Source: an uncultured Holophagaceae bacterium | GTDB lineage: Bacteria; Acidobacteriota; Holophagae; Holophagales; Holophagaceae | Length of the DNA stretch: 64,000 nucleotides | Assembly (NCBI GenBank): GCA_903913215.1 | Contig: CAIWKE010000011.1 | Location: forward strand, 1 to 64,000 | Direction: 5' to 3' | Notes under the pieces: generated by a model | Databases searched by the model: none | What the model saw: only the letters and a program-made list of their open reading frames with translations | What the model was told of the DNA's origin: nothing | Translations under genes and position numbers: made by a program | In this document: piece by piece, positions 20,582-31,248 of the stretch | How positions within the stretch are numbered: position 1 is the first letter of the stretch | How the letters are laid out: each line of letters starts with the position of its first letter

Positions 20582-20740
20582 CTAATGGTTAGAGTCGGCT
20601 TCGAGCAGGGCGATGAGGGCCTCGAACGCCTTCCGGGTTTCGCCCATAAGAAGGCGCAAAAGTGCACTGAAGTGAGCCAGGGACTTCCGCATGTTGTGGC
20701 CGGCATCGCAGAGGATGAAGTTTTGCGCGTTTCCGACCAC
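20582..20740 (-). pseudogene. Remnant of a transposase C-terminus (possibly IS5-like)
   Basis: Minus frame VVGNAQNFILCDAGHNMRKSLAHFSALLRLLMGETRKAFEALIALLEADSNH*, preceded by in-frame stop, no start. Confidence 0.45.
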
Positions 20741-20794
20741 TCACTCCCTTGTGTCAGTGGCCTGGCGTTTGAAATTCCAGCATGCAAGTGCACT

Positions 20795-22105
20795 TCAGAT
20801 TGGGAGGTGCGGCCGTGTGAGGTTGCGATGGCCAGCGGCGGTTACCAACAGATTGTCTTCGATCCTTATACCTCCGAAGGGAGTCAATTCGTCAATTAGT
20901 CTCCAGTCAAACATTGCCTGATGCTCGCTTTCCCGGAAGGGACGCAAGAGCATGGGAATGAAGTAGAGTCCTGGTTCCACGGTAAACACCTGATTCTCCG
21001 CGGTGGTGCAGGTTGTGCGCAAGGTCGGGTGCTGCAAGGGCGGAGGAGCAAGTGTTCCATCAGGGGCGGCCTGCCGACCTGCAACATCGTGAACCTGGAT
21101 GCCGAGATGGTGGCCTAGGCCATGGGGAAAGAAAGGGCGGCTGAGACCCTTCTCAACCGATTCTTCGGCGCTCTCTCTGAGGATCCCGCTATCCCTCAGC
21201 AAGCCAGCGATCAATATGTGGCCTTGGTGATGAAGGTCGCCATAGGGCATGCCGGGTTTTACAAGGTTGCAAAGCTGTGCTTGGATTTCCCCCATACCGG
21301 TGATGAGCGCCGTGAATCGGTTATCGCAATGGGGGGCAGGCATGGTGCGCGTTATATCTGAGGCATAGCCTCGCACCTGGGCCCCAGCATCGATTAGCAG
21401 GACGGCCCCATGCTTCTTCTTGCGCTTTCCTTCGTAGTGGAGGGTGGCGCCCATTTCGTTGAGGGCCACAATGCTGCCGTAGGGCATTTCGTGATCTACA
21501 ATTCCGGCGGCCTGGATGTATGCAAAGTGAATTTCCAGCTCACTGCCGCCTCCCAGAAAAGTGGATCTCGCGGCCAAGTGTCCGCGGGCGGCGATGATGG
21601 TGGCCTCTTCGATGCATGCGACTTCGTAGGCGGATTTGGTTGTGCGGTGCCAGTCCAGGTGTGCCGTGATGAGACTCGGGTTAAGTTCAAGGCCGGCCAA
21701 TTTGGCCCGATCAAACTCATTGCCGATATAGGCGGCACTTTGAGGGGTGCCCAGTTGCTTCCATACATCTTCGATGGTGCTAGCCTCTTCAATTTCAAAT
21801 TCGGAAGCCCAGAATGGGCCCCCGAGCGGGGGCTGCTCATACCAGAAATCTTCGGGAGCAAAGCGGATCAAACGTGGGCGTTTGCCAGGCCGGATCACCA
21901 GCACATGATGTGGCCCGGGCATGGGGCACCAGTGGGCGAAGTGGGGCGTCGGGTGGAACGGAGCAACCTGATCATCAGCAAAATGGGTGTAGACCTGTCC
22001 GCTGGAGATCACTAGCGTCTCGAATCCTGTCTGGGCAAGAGCTTCTTCTGTTGTGCGCTGCCGGTCAGCGATGTGGGTTTGGAAAAGGGAGGCTAGATCA
22101 GTCAT
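20795..22105 (-). CDS. pepQ: Xaa-Pro dipeptidase (prolidase), peptidase M24 family
   Basis: LLIDAGAQVRGYASDITRTMP...FFPHGLGHHLGIQVHDVAG...VFTVEPGLYFIPML...GGIRIEDNLLVT metal-ligand motifs; N-terminal PepQ-like domain. Confidence 0.88.
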   Translation of the reverse strand: MTDLASLFQTHIADRQRTTEEALAQTGFETLVISSGQVYTHFADDQVAPFHPTPHFAHWCPMPGPHHVLVIRPGKRPRLIRFAPEDFWYEQPPLGGPFWASEFEIEEASTIEDVWKQLGTPQSAAYIGNEFDRAKLAGLELNPSLITAHLDWHRTTKSAYEVACIEEATIIAARGHLAARSTFLGGGSELEIHFAYIQAAGIVDHEMPYGSIVALNEMGATLHYEGKRKKKHGAVLLIDAGAQVRGYASDITRTMPAPHCDNRFTALITGMGEIQAQLCNLVKPGMPYGDLHHQGHILIAGLLRDSGILRESAEESVEKGLSRPFFPHGLGHHLGIQVHDVAGRQAAPDGTLAPPPLQHPTLRTTCTTAENQVFTVEPGLYFIPMLLRPFRESEHQAMFDWRLIDELTPFGGIRIEDNLLVTAAGHRNLTRPHLPI

Positions 22106-22327
22106 TTGGTAGTCCAGGCGAAAGCTCAGGGTGGCCAAGCCCCACTTCTGGGTCCCTGAGACTGGCCACCAGGAGGGTCCGTACAACTGCTTCTGCTTGG
22201 TCTACCAGGCAAAATCTCATGCAAGCTTCGGTGAGAGTGAGCATCCCGGTATGTTTCAAACATTCTGGGGTTATTGCGCCAAGGCTGCCCTTCCCACGGC
22301 TGAGACAACCGCGGAAAACTAGGCCGA

Positions 22328-22376
22328 GTGGTGTCTCAGGTAGGGTCCAGCAAAGGAACCCACCTGCGACACCACC
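22328..22376. terminator. Interrupted stem-loop between TonB receptor and pepQ
   Basis: gtggtgtc-t-caggt ... acctg-c-gacaccac. Confidence 0.45.
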
Positions 22377-22417
22377 AGGACTCACCGAAGGGCGAACAGC
22401 AGCGGTTTCCTCACCAC

Positions 22418-25351
22418 CTAGAACTTCAGGCCAGCCGAAAGGGAAATGATGCGGGCGTCACCGTAGTCAGAGGAGGCCGTGGGCTGCCCGAAATTCGAGA
22501 TGGGAACCCAGGGGGAGGCCAGGCTGCCTGCGGCTGTTTGGGGCACACCGTTATACCCGGTGCGGAAATAGATAACCTGCTGGTGATTGAAGACATTGCT
22601 GATGCCCATCTTCAGGAAGGCTTCGAGCTTCTTGTCACCCAACTGGTAAACCGGCAATGTGTGGGTGATGGCCAGATCGAGGAAGGCCGAACCGTTGTAC
22701 ACGCCCTGGCCGCGCGCCTCGTCTTTATACTGGCTTGTATATTGAAACGCGCTGGGGAGGCCCGGGTTTAGCTGCGCCGGATAGATGGTTCGGTAGTTCG
22801 AATAATGGGAACCCGAATCGAACCGGTAGACAAGGCCGACATTCGTACGACCATAGACGTTGTTGTACTCGCGGCTGGCCGTGAAGCGCATGCGGATGGG
22901 CACATCCCCGGTCAGGGGGCCGTAGCCATTGGTCGCCCTCCAATCGTACATCGTGGTGCCCTTGTAGACATCGTAGTAATGGATCGATTGGCCGCTGACG
23001 GGCGTCAACGCCTGTTCCCCCTCGTAATTTCCCTTCAGGGAACTCCAGGTAATGTTGCCTTGGACGGTCCAGTCCTGGACATGGTACTGGGCTTCCAATT
23101 CCAGGTCCTTGTACTCACGCGTGGCGTCCGGGTTGTTGCTCCAGTACTTCACGTCCACCTTGGTTTGCCAGTAGTCCGGAAGCGTGACCTGGCCGTTGTT
23201 GCCCACGCTCACGTCGATCAGGTTCTTCCACTTCTTGCTGACGGCGGTGAGTTTCAGGTACCCATTTCCATAGGCGCCGATATCGAAGGGATGGGACAGG
23301 CTGGCCTGCAATTCGTCCACGGAAGGGGGCTTAATCTTCGGATCCAGGCGCACATTGACGGTAGGATTGCTGTACCCGGCGACCCAGGAGGTGTCGTAAT
23401 TCGCGGGATTCGTTATTGCCGAGAATGGAACACGGTTGTGGGGGTTTATGGAGTAACCGGCATATTCATAACTAGTCGCGTAGTACGTCGTGACGGTGGG
23501 ATTGCCCTGGCTGGTCACCATATTGGTGAGCCCCTCCTGGACCTTGCCGTTGTAACGGGCCGCACTGAGGCCAGCGATCCAGGCCCCGTCTCCCTTGACA
23601 TCGTAGGTGAGACCCAGGCGTGGGGACCAGTTGGAGGCGCTCGCCGATGTTGCGCCCGTATCGTTCTTGGCGCTGTATGTGTCCCAGCGCAGGCCCATTT
23701 GCAGACTCAAATGCCGGTTGACGGTCCACTTGTCGTTGACATAGAGTCCGTGAGAAAGGCTCTTAGCTTCGCCGCTTCCGCTTTGGTAGACATACATGGC
23801 ATAGGGTATGCCGGAAGGACCGGGGTAGGCGGGGGTGCTGCTGGTGGCGGGGATGGTGGTGAGGTTGGTGTAGCCGTCGGAGAAAATGATATTATTCCGG
23901 CCCTGCTGGTTTCGGGAACTGCGAATGCCCTCCAGATAGTCCACCCCAAAATCGAGTGTATGTTCCCCAGCCAAGGAAAGGAAAAGGGTACCCTTGAGGT
24001 TGCCGGACTGGTTGTCGCGATGGTCCCCGCCGTCCAGGCTACCGACCCATGGTGTGGCGTTGTAATAGGCACCGGCGCTGTAATCCCAGATTGGGTCCCG
24101 AGTCGTGCTACCGGTGGTGGCGTTCACATATTGTTTCTTGCCAAACCGGAGTTCGCTCGTGAAATTGCTGGACCAGATGGAGCGCAAGGCGACGTTAATG
24201 AAATTCGAAGTGACGGTCTGAGAATACAGGGCATCCAGATTCCCAACTGTGGACGCGCCATCGACGGTGTCTCGCGCATTGCGCATATAGGATGCGACGA
24301 GGTTCTGGTCCTGCGTGATGGCCCAGGTGAGCTTGAGCTGGCGGCGGATGTCCTTGGTCCCAGTGGTAATGGATGAGTTGAGGCCTCCGGGGCCATTGCC
24401 GGCACCGTAGTACGAAGCATAAGGGACGGAGCCAAGGTCATAGCCGATGCTTTGAGACAAGTCTGAATCGGTGGTGAAAAAGGAGCCCGAGAACCAGAGC
24501 TTATCCTTGATGACGGGGCCACTCAGCGAGATCGTCTTCGTCTGCCCCAGGATATTCTTTACGCCCGCGCGATCCTGGAGGGGCTTCATGGCGCTCCATG
24601 CCGGATTGGCCAAGTCCCAGCGCAGGCTTCCCGCAAAGGCGTTGCTACCGGACCGGGTGATGGCGTTCATCACCCCCCCCTCCACGTTTCCATACTCGGC
24701 CGACATGGCGCCGGTCACCACCTGGACTTCATTTACCGAATCGTCGATGATGGCGACGCCGACCGATTGATAAAAGTTGTCGGTAATGTTCTGGCCGTCA
24801 AGAAGGTAGAGATTGGTCGTGGTCTGGGCGCCTCGGATCTGCGTCCTGCCGTTAACCCCAGTCGTTACCCCCGGGGTGAGCAGGGCGATGGCGTCCAAAG
24901 ACCGACCCGTCGGCAGCTGATCAATGGAGTCCGCGCTGTAATTGGCGGCGCTTTTGACTTCATGCATATCCAGGGCCGCCGTCATGGCCACAACCTCGAC
25001 CATCGCCTGGCTCACCGTTGTCATGACGATCCTTGGTGAGAAGGTCTGATCAATGCCGAGCTTTTCACTGATCTTGCGGGTCTCGAGGCCCTCCTTGGTG
25101 ATCGTGAGGTTGTAGAAGCCGGGCGGCAACAAGCGAACGAAGAAATGACCGTCTTTGTCGGTGGTGCTGACCCGCACGCCCTGGAGCTCCTTGGCGGTCA
25201 TGCGCACCGTCACGCCGGCAAGGGGAGCTCCCTGCCCGTCCACCACGGTGCCCGTTATGTTGGCGGTCTGGCTGCCTTGGGCGATCAGGGGGGATGAGCC
25301 CAGAACAAGGATGGTCAGGAGGCGGTTTGATAAACTGAACCGTGATTTCAT
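22418..25351 (-). CDS. TonB-dependent receptor (island cargo)
   Basis: MKSRFSLSNRLLTILVLGSSPLIAQGSQTANITGTVVDGQGAPLAGVTVRM...; LYLLDGQNITDNFYQSVG; GPVIKDKLWFSGSF. Confidence 0.92.
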   Translation of the reverse strand: MKSRFSLSNRLLTILVLGSSPLIAQGSQTANITGTVVDGQGAPLAGVTVRMTAKELQGVRVSTTDKDGHFFVRLLPPGFYNLTITKEGLETRKISEKLGIDQTFSPRIVMTTVSQAMVEVVAMTAALDMHEVKSAANYSADSIDQLPTGRSLDAIALLTPGVTTGVNGRTQIRGAQTTTNLYLLDGQNITDNFYQSVGVAIIDDSVNEVQVVTGAMSAEYGNVEGGVMNAITRSGSNAFAGSLRWDLANPAWSAMKPLQDRAGVKNILGQTKTISLSGPVIKDKLWFSGSFFTTDSDLSQSIGYDLGSVPYASYYGAGNGPGGLNSSITTGTKDIRRQLKLTWAITQDQNLVASYMRNARDTVDGASTVGNLDALYSQTVTSNFINVALRSIWSSNFTSELRFGKKQYVNATTGSTTRDPIWDYSAGAYYNATPWVGSLDGGDHRDNQSGNLKGTLFLSLAGEHTLDFGVDYLEGIRSSRNQQGRNNIIFSDGYTNLTTIPATSSTPAYPGPSGIPYAMYVYQSGSGEAKSLSHGLYVNDKWTVNRHLSLQMGLRWDTYSAKNDTGATSASASNWSPRLGLTYDVKGDGAWIAGLSAARYNGKVQEGLTNMVTSQGNPTVTTYYATSYEYAGYSINPHNRVPFSAITNPANYDTSWVAGYSNPTVNVRLDPKIKPPSVDELQASLSHPFDIGAYGNGYLKLTAVSKKWKNLIDVSVGNNGQVTLPDYWQTKVDVKYWSNNPDATREYKDLELEAQYHVQDWTVQGNITWSSLKGNYEGEQALTPVSGQSIHYYDVYKGTTMYDWRATNGYGPLTGDVPIRMRFTASREYNNVYGRTNVGLVYRFDSGSHYSNYRTIYPAQLNPGLPSAFQYTSQYKDEARGQGVYNGSAFLDLAITHTLPVYQLGDKKLEAFLKMGISNVFNHQQVIYFRTGYNGVPQTAAGSLASPWVPISNFGQPTASSDYGDARIISLSAGLKF

Positions 25352-25644
25352 TTCTGGCTCCTCGGTAGGTGCAGTGGGGTTTGGCGATGGTCCTGGGAGA
25401 GAGAAAGGCTCAATGTCTTCCCTGGGGTTCTGCGTAGTCAGAACTTTCGGGATGTGGTGAGAATTCTGCCCTCCGAGCGCGGGCCGCCACGCCTCCAGGT
25501 TCCCCGCACGGCTGAGCTGTATCGCCATACCGCGCAGCTGTCGCTCACATCCGCGCACCCGTCCTACTTCCCTTAACCAGGGCTCAACCGCATCCACATT
25601 CCTTGGTGAAGGTGCAGGGCTCGGAAGCTACCATGGTGGCCATG

Positions 25645-26397
25645 ACCGCCTTGAGAATGGCCTTGATTGAAGACGAACCGGTGGCCCGGAGGAGGTTGGT
25701 GCGCCTGCTGGAAGATGCCGGTTGCGTTGTGGTCGGAGCCTACGAACACGGCGAGGCCTTTTTCGCCGACCAGGCCCGCATCGCCCCCCTCGACGGGCTG
25801 TTTCTGGATATACAACTCCCCGGAGCGAACGGCTTCGAGATCCTGGCGGAAATTCCAGATCCTCCCGCCATCATTTTCGTTACGGCCTTCTCCGATGAGG
25901 CGGTGCGGGGATTTGAGGTCCGTGCGGTAGATTATTTGGTAAAGCCGGTTTATGCGGACCGCCTGCAAGAGACCCTTGTCCGGGTGCAGGACTGGAAAGC
26001 GCGGCGGCACCTGCCCGGAAGGCCCCCCCACGACACCCCCAAAGCCACTCAACCCACCTTGGTGAGCCGAGTCATGGTCAAGGCCGGTGATGGGCGGTTG
26101 TTTCTGGAGATGCGCAGAATCACCCATTTCGAGGTCGAACAGGAAGTGGTCTGGTGCTGGTCCGGTGGGCAGCGTTACCGGACCCATTGGACCAACGCCC
26201 GGGAAGTTATAGAAGCCCTCCATGGGGTCGAACTCATTAAAATTCAGCGCAACTTGCTTCTTCGCCCAGAGGCTGTCCTTGGTTACAAACCCCTCATGGG
26301 TGGTCGCATCAAGGTCCGGCTCATCGATAACTTGGAACTAGAGGTGAGTCGGAGTGCCACGCCGCAACTGAGGGACTGGCTTTCCAATAAGCTGTAG
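25645..26397 (+). CDS. LytTR-family response regulator (REC + LytTR DNA-binding)
   Basis: MALIEDEPVARRRLVRLLEDAGC...GLFLDIQLPGANGFEIL...FVTAFSDEAVRGFEVRAVDYLVKPV...; LytTR-like C-terminus. Start uncertain (M at 25645, 25660 or upstream). Confidence 0.88.
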   Translation, partial: TALRMALIEDEPVARRRLVRLLEDAGCVVVGAYEHGEAFFADQARIAPLDGLFLDIQLPGANGFEILAEIPDPPAIIFVTAFSDEAVRGFEVRAVDYLVKPVYADRLQETLVRVQDWKARRHLPGRPPHDTPKATQPTLVSRVMVKAGDGRLFLEMRRITHFEVEQEVVWCWSGGQRYRTHWTNAREVIEALHGVELIKIQRNLLLRPEAVLGYKPLMGGRIKVRLIDNLELEVSRSATPQLRDWLSNKL

Positions 26398-26414
26398 CCA
26401 CGTCCCGGAACGCG

Positions 26415-26835
26415 GTGAAAGGTGACAATTCGGCGGCTCTATGGTGCGTTGGTTTCGGTAAGCTCCCAAGGGTTAAGGGGCATGCGAGAATTTCGCATAT
26501 GCATCAGGTTTCCTCTGCACCAACCAGTCCGGGGCCAGACCGTCCACTGGGACGAACCTCCACCCGCCCTACGTTTCCCCTGTGGGGCTTAATGACGGTC
26601 GTTGCGGTATCAACCTGGATCTGGTTCGACACGCTGAAAGCAGCTCTCCTATGTCCCTGGACCTGGCTTACAGGTATCTCTGCCTCACAGATCATTACCA
26701 TAGGACTCGCATGGGTCAGCCGCCTGCCCTGGCCCTGGCTTTGTTCTGCATGGGGCTCACGTTTCTTCCTCAAACGGCTGGACACGGGCCATCTCGTTTG
26801 TGAAAACCTCGGGGGCCATCTCCCCGCTGTCCTAG
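26415..26835 (+). pseudogene. Truncated duplicate of the N-terminal membrane half of the LytS-like histidine kinase at 31249-32319
   Basis: MHQVSSAPTSPGPDRPLGRTSTRPTFPLWGLMTVVAVSTWIWFDT... parallels MHQVSSAPTRPGPGRPLGRPSTRLTFLLWGLTTVIASSVWIWFDT...; homology lost around 26830, no kinase domain. Confidence 0.85.
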
Positions 26836-27452
26836 CTACGACATTCATCCCCGGCGTTGGGATGTCGCCGAGTCCATGCATCCCAGGGCTGAGTTGGACA
26901 CCGACCGGGACGAGTTGGGAATCGATGTCATCCATACTGCATGGGCACGGAACCTGCTCACACTTTGCCTCTGCCGCGACGAGTGGATCCTGAACGTGGC
27001 CCCGGGTGGCAGACCAATCCAGGATGTGCCTGACCACTTCAACTGTGTGCAGGAGCAATACCAGCATTGGACAGGGGAGGTGCCCGAAATGCACCACCGG
27101 TTAAAGCTCGATCCAGAATCAAGCTTGCGGACCCTGCAGGGCGAGGATGTCCTCCTTGTCATCGACCGCCCCAGGCGGTGGAGCGCGTGGCGCCCGGCTT
27201 GTCGACGGTGGTTTGGCATCTGGGTAAAGTCCACCCCGGTTCTGGACCCTTCATCGAGACCCTGGAAGTTATTAATCCGAATCGCCGGGTCGCTGGGTCG
27301 CCGGGGTCCAGTGGCACCCCGAATTCTCATCTGACTCAATGACCCTGTCGGCGATGCCGCGCGGGACCTCTTCGTCGGTTTCGTGTTGGGAGTAGATCGA
27401 AGCTGACCCACAACCTCCAAGGCTCTGCCCCACACTCCAAAGGAAAGCACCC

Positions 27453-29567
27453 ATGAAACCCATTCAACTACTCCTTGCGATCGGCCTGCCGTTGCTCAGC
27501 CAGACCGCACCCATCCAGGTCAAATCCATGCCGGAATCTGCAACCGCAGTTCCTCAGGATCCCTACCTCTGGCTGGAGGATGTCACCGGCGAGAAGGCCC
27601 TGGCCTGGGTCAAGGAGCGGAATCTGGAATCTGCCCAGGAACTGGAGGGTACCTCCGCCTACCAGGCCTTGCAGGATGGCATCCTGAAGATCCTCGATTC
27701 CGAGGCCAAGATCCCCTACATCAGCAAGGAAGGGGCCTATTTCTACAATTTATGGCGGAACGCCAAACATCCCCGCGGCCTCTGGCGGCGCACCTCCCTC
27801 GCCGAATACCGGAAACCGGAACCGAAGTGGGAAGTGGTGCTCGATATTGATGCCCTGGGCACGGCCGAAAAGGAGAGCTGGGTTTTACATGGAACCAAAT
27901 TCCTGAAGCCTGGCTTCACCCGTTGCCTGATCACCCTTTCCCGCGGCGGTTCAGACGCCGCCGTGGTGAGGGAATTTGATGTGACAACCAAGTCCTTCGT
28001 GAAGGAAGGCTTTCAGCTGCCGCAGGCAAAGAGTGAGGTGAGCTGGATCGACCGTGACAACCTCTTCGTGGGCACGGATTTCGGACCGGAGTCCCTGACC
28101 ACCTCCGGCTACCCTCGGACCGCGAGGCGCTGGACGCGCGGAACGCCACTCTCCATGGCCAAGCAGGTGTTTGAGGGACAGGTCAAGGACGTGGCCGCCG
28201 GCGCTTACCATGACGCCACGCCTGGGTTCGAGCGCGACTTCGCCTTCCGTTCGCCCGATTACTTCACGCGCCAGACCTTCCTCCTGGACAAGGACGGCCA
28301 CGCCCGGAAGCTCGACCTGCCTGACGATGCGGAGCCATCGGTCTGCCGCCAGTGGCTGCTGGTGAAACTCCGCACTGTCTGGACCGTGGGTGGTCACACC
28401 TACGCCGCAGGCTCCCTGGTTGCCACGGACTTCGACGCCTTCCTGGCCGGCGAGCGGGTGTTTACCGTGCTCTTCGAGCCCACTACCACCACATCCCTGG
28501 AGGCCTACACCTGGACCCGGCACCACCTCATCCTCAACCTGCTGGAGGATGTGAAGACCCGGCTTTATGTGCTCACGCCCGAAAAGGGCGTGTGGAAGCG
28601 GGCGGCCCTCAAGGGTGCGCCGGCCATTGGCACAGCTTCGGCCTGGGGCGTTGATCCGGATCACAGCGACGACTACTTCTTGCAGGTGAACGGCTTCCTC
28701 ACCCCCGACACCCTCTACTACGGCACCCTCGGCAAAGACCCCGAAAAGCTGAAGGCCTCCCCTTCCTTCTTCGACACCAAGCGGCTGGAGGTCAGCCAGC
28801 ACTTCGCCAAGTCCAAGGACGGTACTCGGATCCCCTACTTCCAGGTCTCCCGGAAAGGCCTCAAGCTCAATGGCTCGCACCCTACCCTACTCAATGGCTA
28901 TGGAGGCTTCGAGGTATCCATGCTATCGAGCTATGCCGGCATCCGCGGCCTAGGCTGGCTCGACAGAGGTGGCGTATTCATTCTGGCCAACATCCGGGGC
29001 GGAGGAGAGTATGGACCAGAGTGGCATGGGGCTGCACTGAAGGCGAACCGGCATAAAGCCTATGAGGACTTCGCCGCTGTGGCGGTGGACCTAATCACCC
29101 GTAAAGTAACTTCATCCCAGCACCTGGGGTGCCTGGGCGGCAGCAATGGTGGGCTGCTGGTGGGCAACATGCTCACCCAGTACCCGCAGCTGTTCGGGAG
29201 CATCGTTTGCCAGGTGCCCCTGCTGGACATGAAGCGCTATACCCACCTGCTGGCGGGCGCTTCCTGGGAGGGTGAATACGGCGATCCCGACAAGCCAGAA
29301 CAATGGACTTACATCAAGACCTTTTCGCCCTATCAGAACGTGAAGGCCGGGGTGAAATATCCCCCCACGCTCTTCATGACCACCACCCGGGATGACCGGG
29401 TGCATCCCGGACACGCCCGCAAAATGATGGCCAAGATGAAGGATCTGGGCTGCGATGTGCGCTACTTCGAGAACGTCGAAGGTGGCCACGGCGCCGGTGC
29501 CGACAACCACCAAAGTGCCCACTTCTGGAGCTTGGCCTACACCTTCCTGTGGCAAACGCTCAATTAG
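27453..29567 (+). CDS. Prolyl oligopeptidase family serine peptidase (S9)
   Basis: DPYLWLEDVTGEKALAWVKERN...; NIRGGGEYGPEWHGAALKANRHKAYEDF; GGSNGGLLVGNMLTQYPQLF; DDRVHPGHARKM; N-terminal signal-like. Confidence 0.95.
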   Translation: MKPIQLLLAIGLPLLSQTAPIQVKSMPESATAVPQDPYLWLEDVTGEKALAWVKERNLESAQELEGTSAYQALQDGILKILDSEAKIPYISKEGAYFYNLWRNAKHPRGLWRRTSLAEYRKPEPKWEVVLDIDALGTAEKESWVLHGTKFLKPGFTRCLITLSRGGSDAAVVREFDVTTKSFVKEGFQLPQAKSEVSWIDRDNLFVGTDFGPESLTTSGYPRTARRWTRGTPLSMAKQVFEGQVKDVAAGAYHDATPGFERDFAFRSPDYFTRQTFLLDKDGHARKLDLPDDAEPSVCRQWLLVKLRTVWTVGGHTYAAGSLVATDFDAFLAGERVFTVLFEPTTTTSLEAYTWTRHHLILNLLEDVKTRLYVLTPEKGVWKRAALKGAPAIGTASAWGVDPDHSDDYFLQVNGFLTPDTLYYGTLGKDPEKLKASPSFFDTKRLEVSQHFAKSKDGTRIPYFQVSRKGLKLNGSHPTLLNGYGGFEVSMLSSYAGIRGLGWLDRGGVFILANIRGGGEYGPEWHGAALKANRHKAYEDFAAVAVDLITRKVTSSQHLGCLGGSNGGLLVGNMLTQYPQLFGSIVCQVPLLDMKRYTHLLAGASWEGEYGDPDKPEQWTYIKTFSPYQNVKAGVKYPPTLFMTTTRDDRVHPGHARKMMAKMKDLGCDVRYFENVEGGHGAGADNHQSAHFWSLAYTFLWQTLN

Positions 29568-29605
29568 GAAGATGAACCAGCCTGAAATCTCACACGGAGT
29601 GAATC

Positions 29606-30715
29606 ATGAATTTATTTAGAATGAGCCTGCTAGTTCTCATGGTTGTGCCTGCGATCCTGGCCCAGGAAACAGACTTGACCCTGAACGATGCCATGGCCGA
29701 CCGTTTCGCCTCGATGGCCCTCAAGTGCGTCCGGCAGGAATTCCCCAACAGGCCTGATCATGTGTTGAATAAGTTGGAAGAGGTGAAGGCGCCCAGGTTG
29801 ATGCATCCAGCTTTCTACGGTTGCTACGACTGGCACTCATCCGTGCATGGTCACTGGATGCTGATAAAGCTGCTGCGGGAACATCCCGGGATGGCCCGGG
29901 CTGCTGACATCCGAGCCGTACTGGACGAAAACCTCTCGCCAGACCGCATCGCGACTGAGGTGGCTTACCTACACCAGAACAATCGCAAAAGCTTTGAGCG
30001 CACCTATGGCTGGGCCTGGCTTCTGAAGCTTGAGGCCGAGTTGCTCACCTGGGAGGATACGGGTGCACAGCGCTGGTCCATGGCACTGAAGCCTCTGGCG
30101 GATGAGCTGGCCACCCAGTTCCAGGCCTTCCTTCTGAAACAAACCTACCCCATTCGCAACGGTATTCACCCCAACACGGCTTTCAGCTTGGAGTTGGCCC
30201 TGGAATACGCTCAGGTCAGTAAGAATACCCGTCTTGAAGATTTGATCCGCGACCGCGCCCGGACTTGGTTCTTACAGGACCGCAACGGTCCACTCAGCTG
30301 GGAGCCCGGGGGCGAGGACTTCCTGTCTCCCTGTCTGGAGGAGGCGGCCTTGATGGCGCGAGTGCTTCCCCATACAGCTTTCCGCCGCTGGTTCGACAAG
30401 TTCCTACCTGAGGCACCAAAGGGGATCGTACCTGCGGTGGTCTCGGACCGCACGGATTCTAGGATCGTACACCTGGATGGTTTGAACCTTAGTCGGGCCC
30501 GAGCCCTGCACAGCATAAGTAAGGCCCTCGGCCCCTCAGATCCAAGGAGATCCGCCCTGTTACAGAGCGCGGATTTCCACGCACGCGCCTCCCTTCCACA
30601 TCTCGCTTCTGGTAGTTACGAGGGCGAGCATTGGCTGGCAACCTTTGCTGTGCGGATGTTAGCGGAGCGCCAGTCAATTACTTGGCCTGACAAAACACCT
30701 ACAATGCAGAGATGA
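29606..30715 (+). CDS. DUF2891-like exported protein
   Basis: Signal peptide; LMHPAFYGCYDWHSSVHGHWMLIKLL signature; SWEPGGEDFLSPCLEEA. Confidence 0.85.
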   Translation: MNLFRMSLLVLMVVPAILAQETDLTLNDAMADRFASMALKCVRQEFPNRPDHVLNKLEEVKAPRLMHPAFYGCYDWHSSVHGHWMLIKLLREHPGMARAADIRAVLDENLSPDRIATEVAYLHQNNRKSFERTYGWAWLLKLEAELLTWEDTGAQRWSMALKPLADELATQFQAFLLKQTYPIRNGIHPNTAFSLELALEYAQVSKNTRLEDLIRDRARTWFLQDRNGPLSWEPGGEDFLSPCLEEAALMARVLPHTAFRRWFDKFLPEAPKGIVPAVVSDRTDSRIVHLDGLNLSRARALHSISKALGPSDPRRSALLQSADFHARASLPHLASGSYEGEHWLATFAVRMLAERQSITWPDKTPTMQR

Positions 30716-30890
30716 AGCCAGGGAGGCTGCACCACAAGGAAGGGCTCGAAGGACAAAGCGGTCCAGTCGCATGTGCCTACCACCTGTACCCAGGCTGGCC
30801 TAGTTGGTCACACCTTAGTGCGGCTTCCAATCCTCTTGATGGTTAAAGGCCTCCTTCACCATCCCACACTAGCTGTGTTGCAATGAAGCC

Positions 30891-31147
30891 ATGAGGACGC
30901 CCCCTGCCAAGCCAAGCCAGATCCTGATTGTCGAGTATGAAACCCATGCATATCATCGAACGAGTATTCAAGGGTCTCTTGCTGAAAAGTGACGGCTCAG
31001 ACCTAACTCCCCACCAATATCGACCCGACGTTATAACCGAGCGACCAATCGCACTGCCGTAGCCCAGTTGGGTGCCTGTGACTCACTGCGCTATCAGGGA
31101 GGGATCTTGCAGGACAACTGAGGGCCTGGCTTTCCAATAAGCTGCAG
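30891..31147 (+). pseudogene. Possible response regulator relic upstream of second kinase copy
   Basis: MRTPPAKPSQILIVEYETHA... (REC-start-like) ends early; 31115-31143 matches the final codons of the 25645-26397 regulator with TAG changed to CAG. Confidence 0.4.
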
Positions 31148-31248
31148 CTACATCCCGGAACGCGGTGAAAGGTGACAATTCGGCGGCTCTATGGTGCGTT
31201 GGTTTCGGGAAGCTCCCGAGGTTTCAGGGGCATGCGAGAATTTCGCAT

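Noticed and set aside
20444-20899. 151-aa plus-strand ORF near attL
   Set aside because: Overlaps antisense to the transposase remnant and the pepQ 3' end; no motif.
26876-27334. 152-aa ORF after the kinase relic
   Set aside because: No recognised domain, sits in decayed sequence between the kinase relic and S9 peptidase; coding status not supportable.
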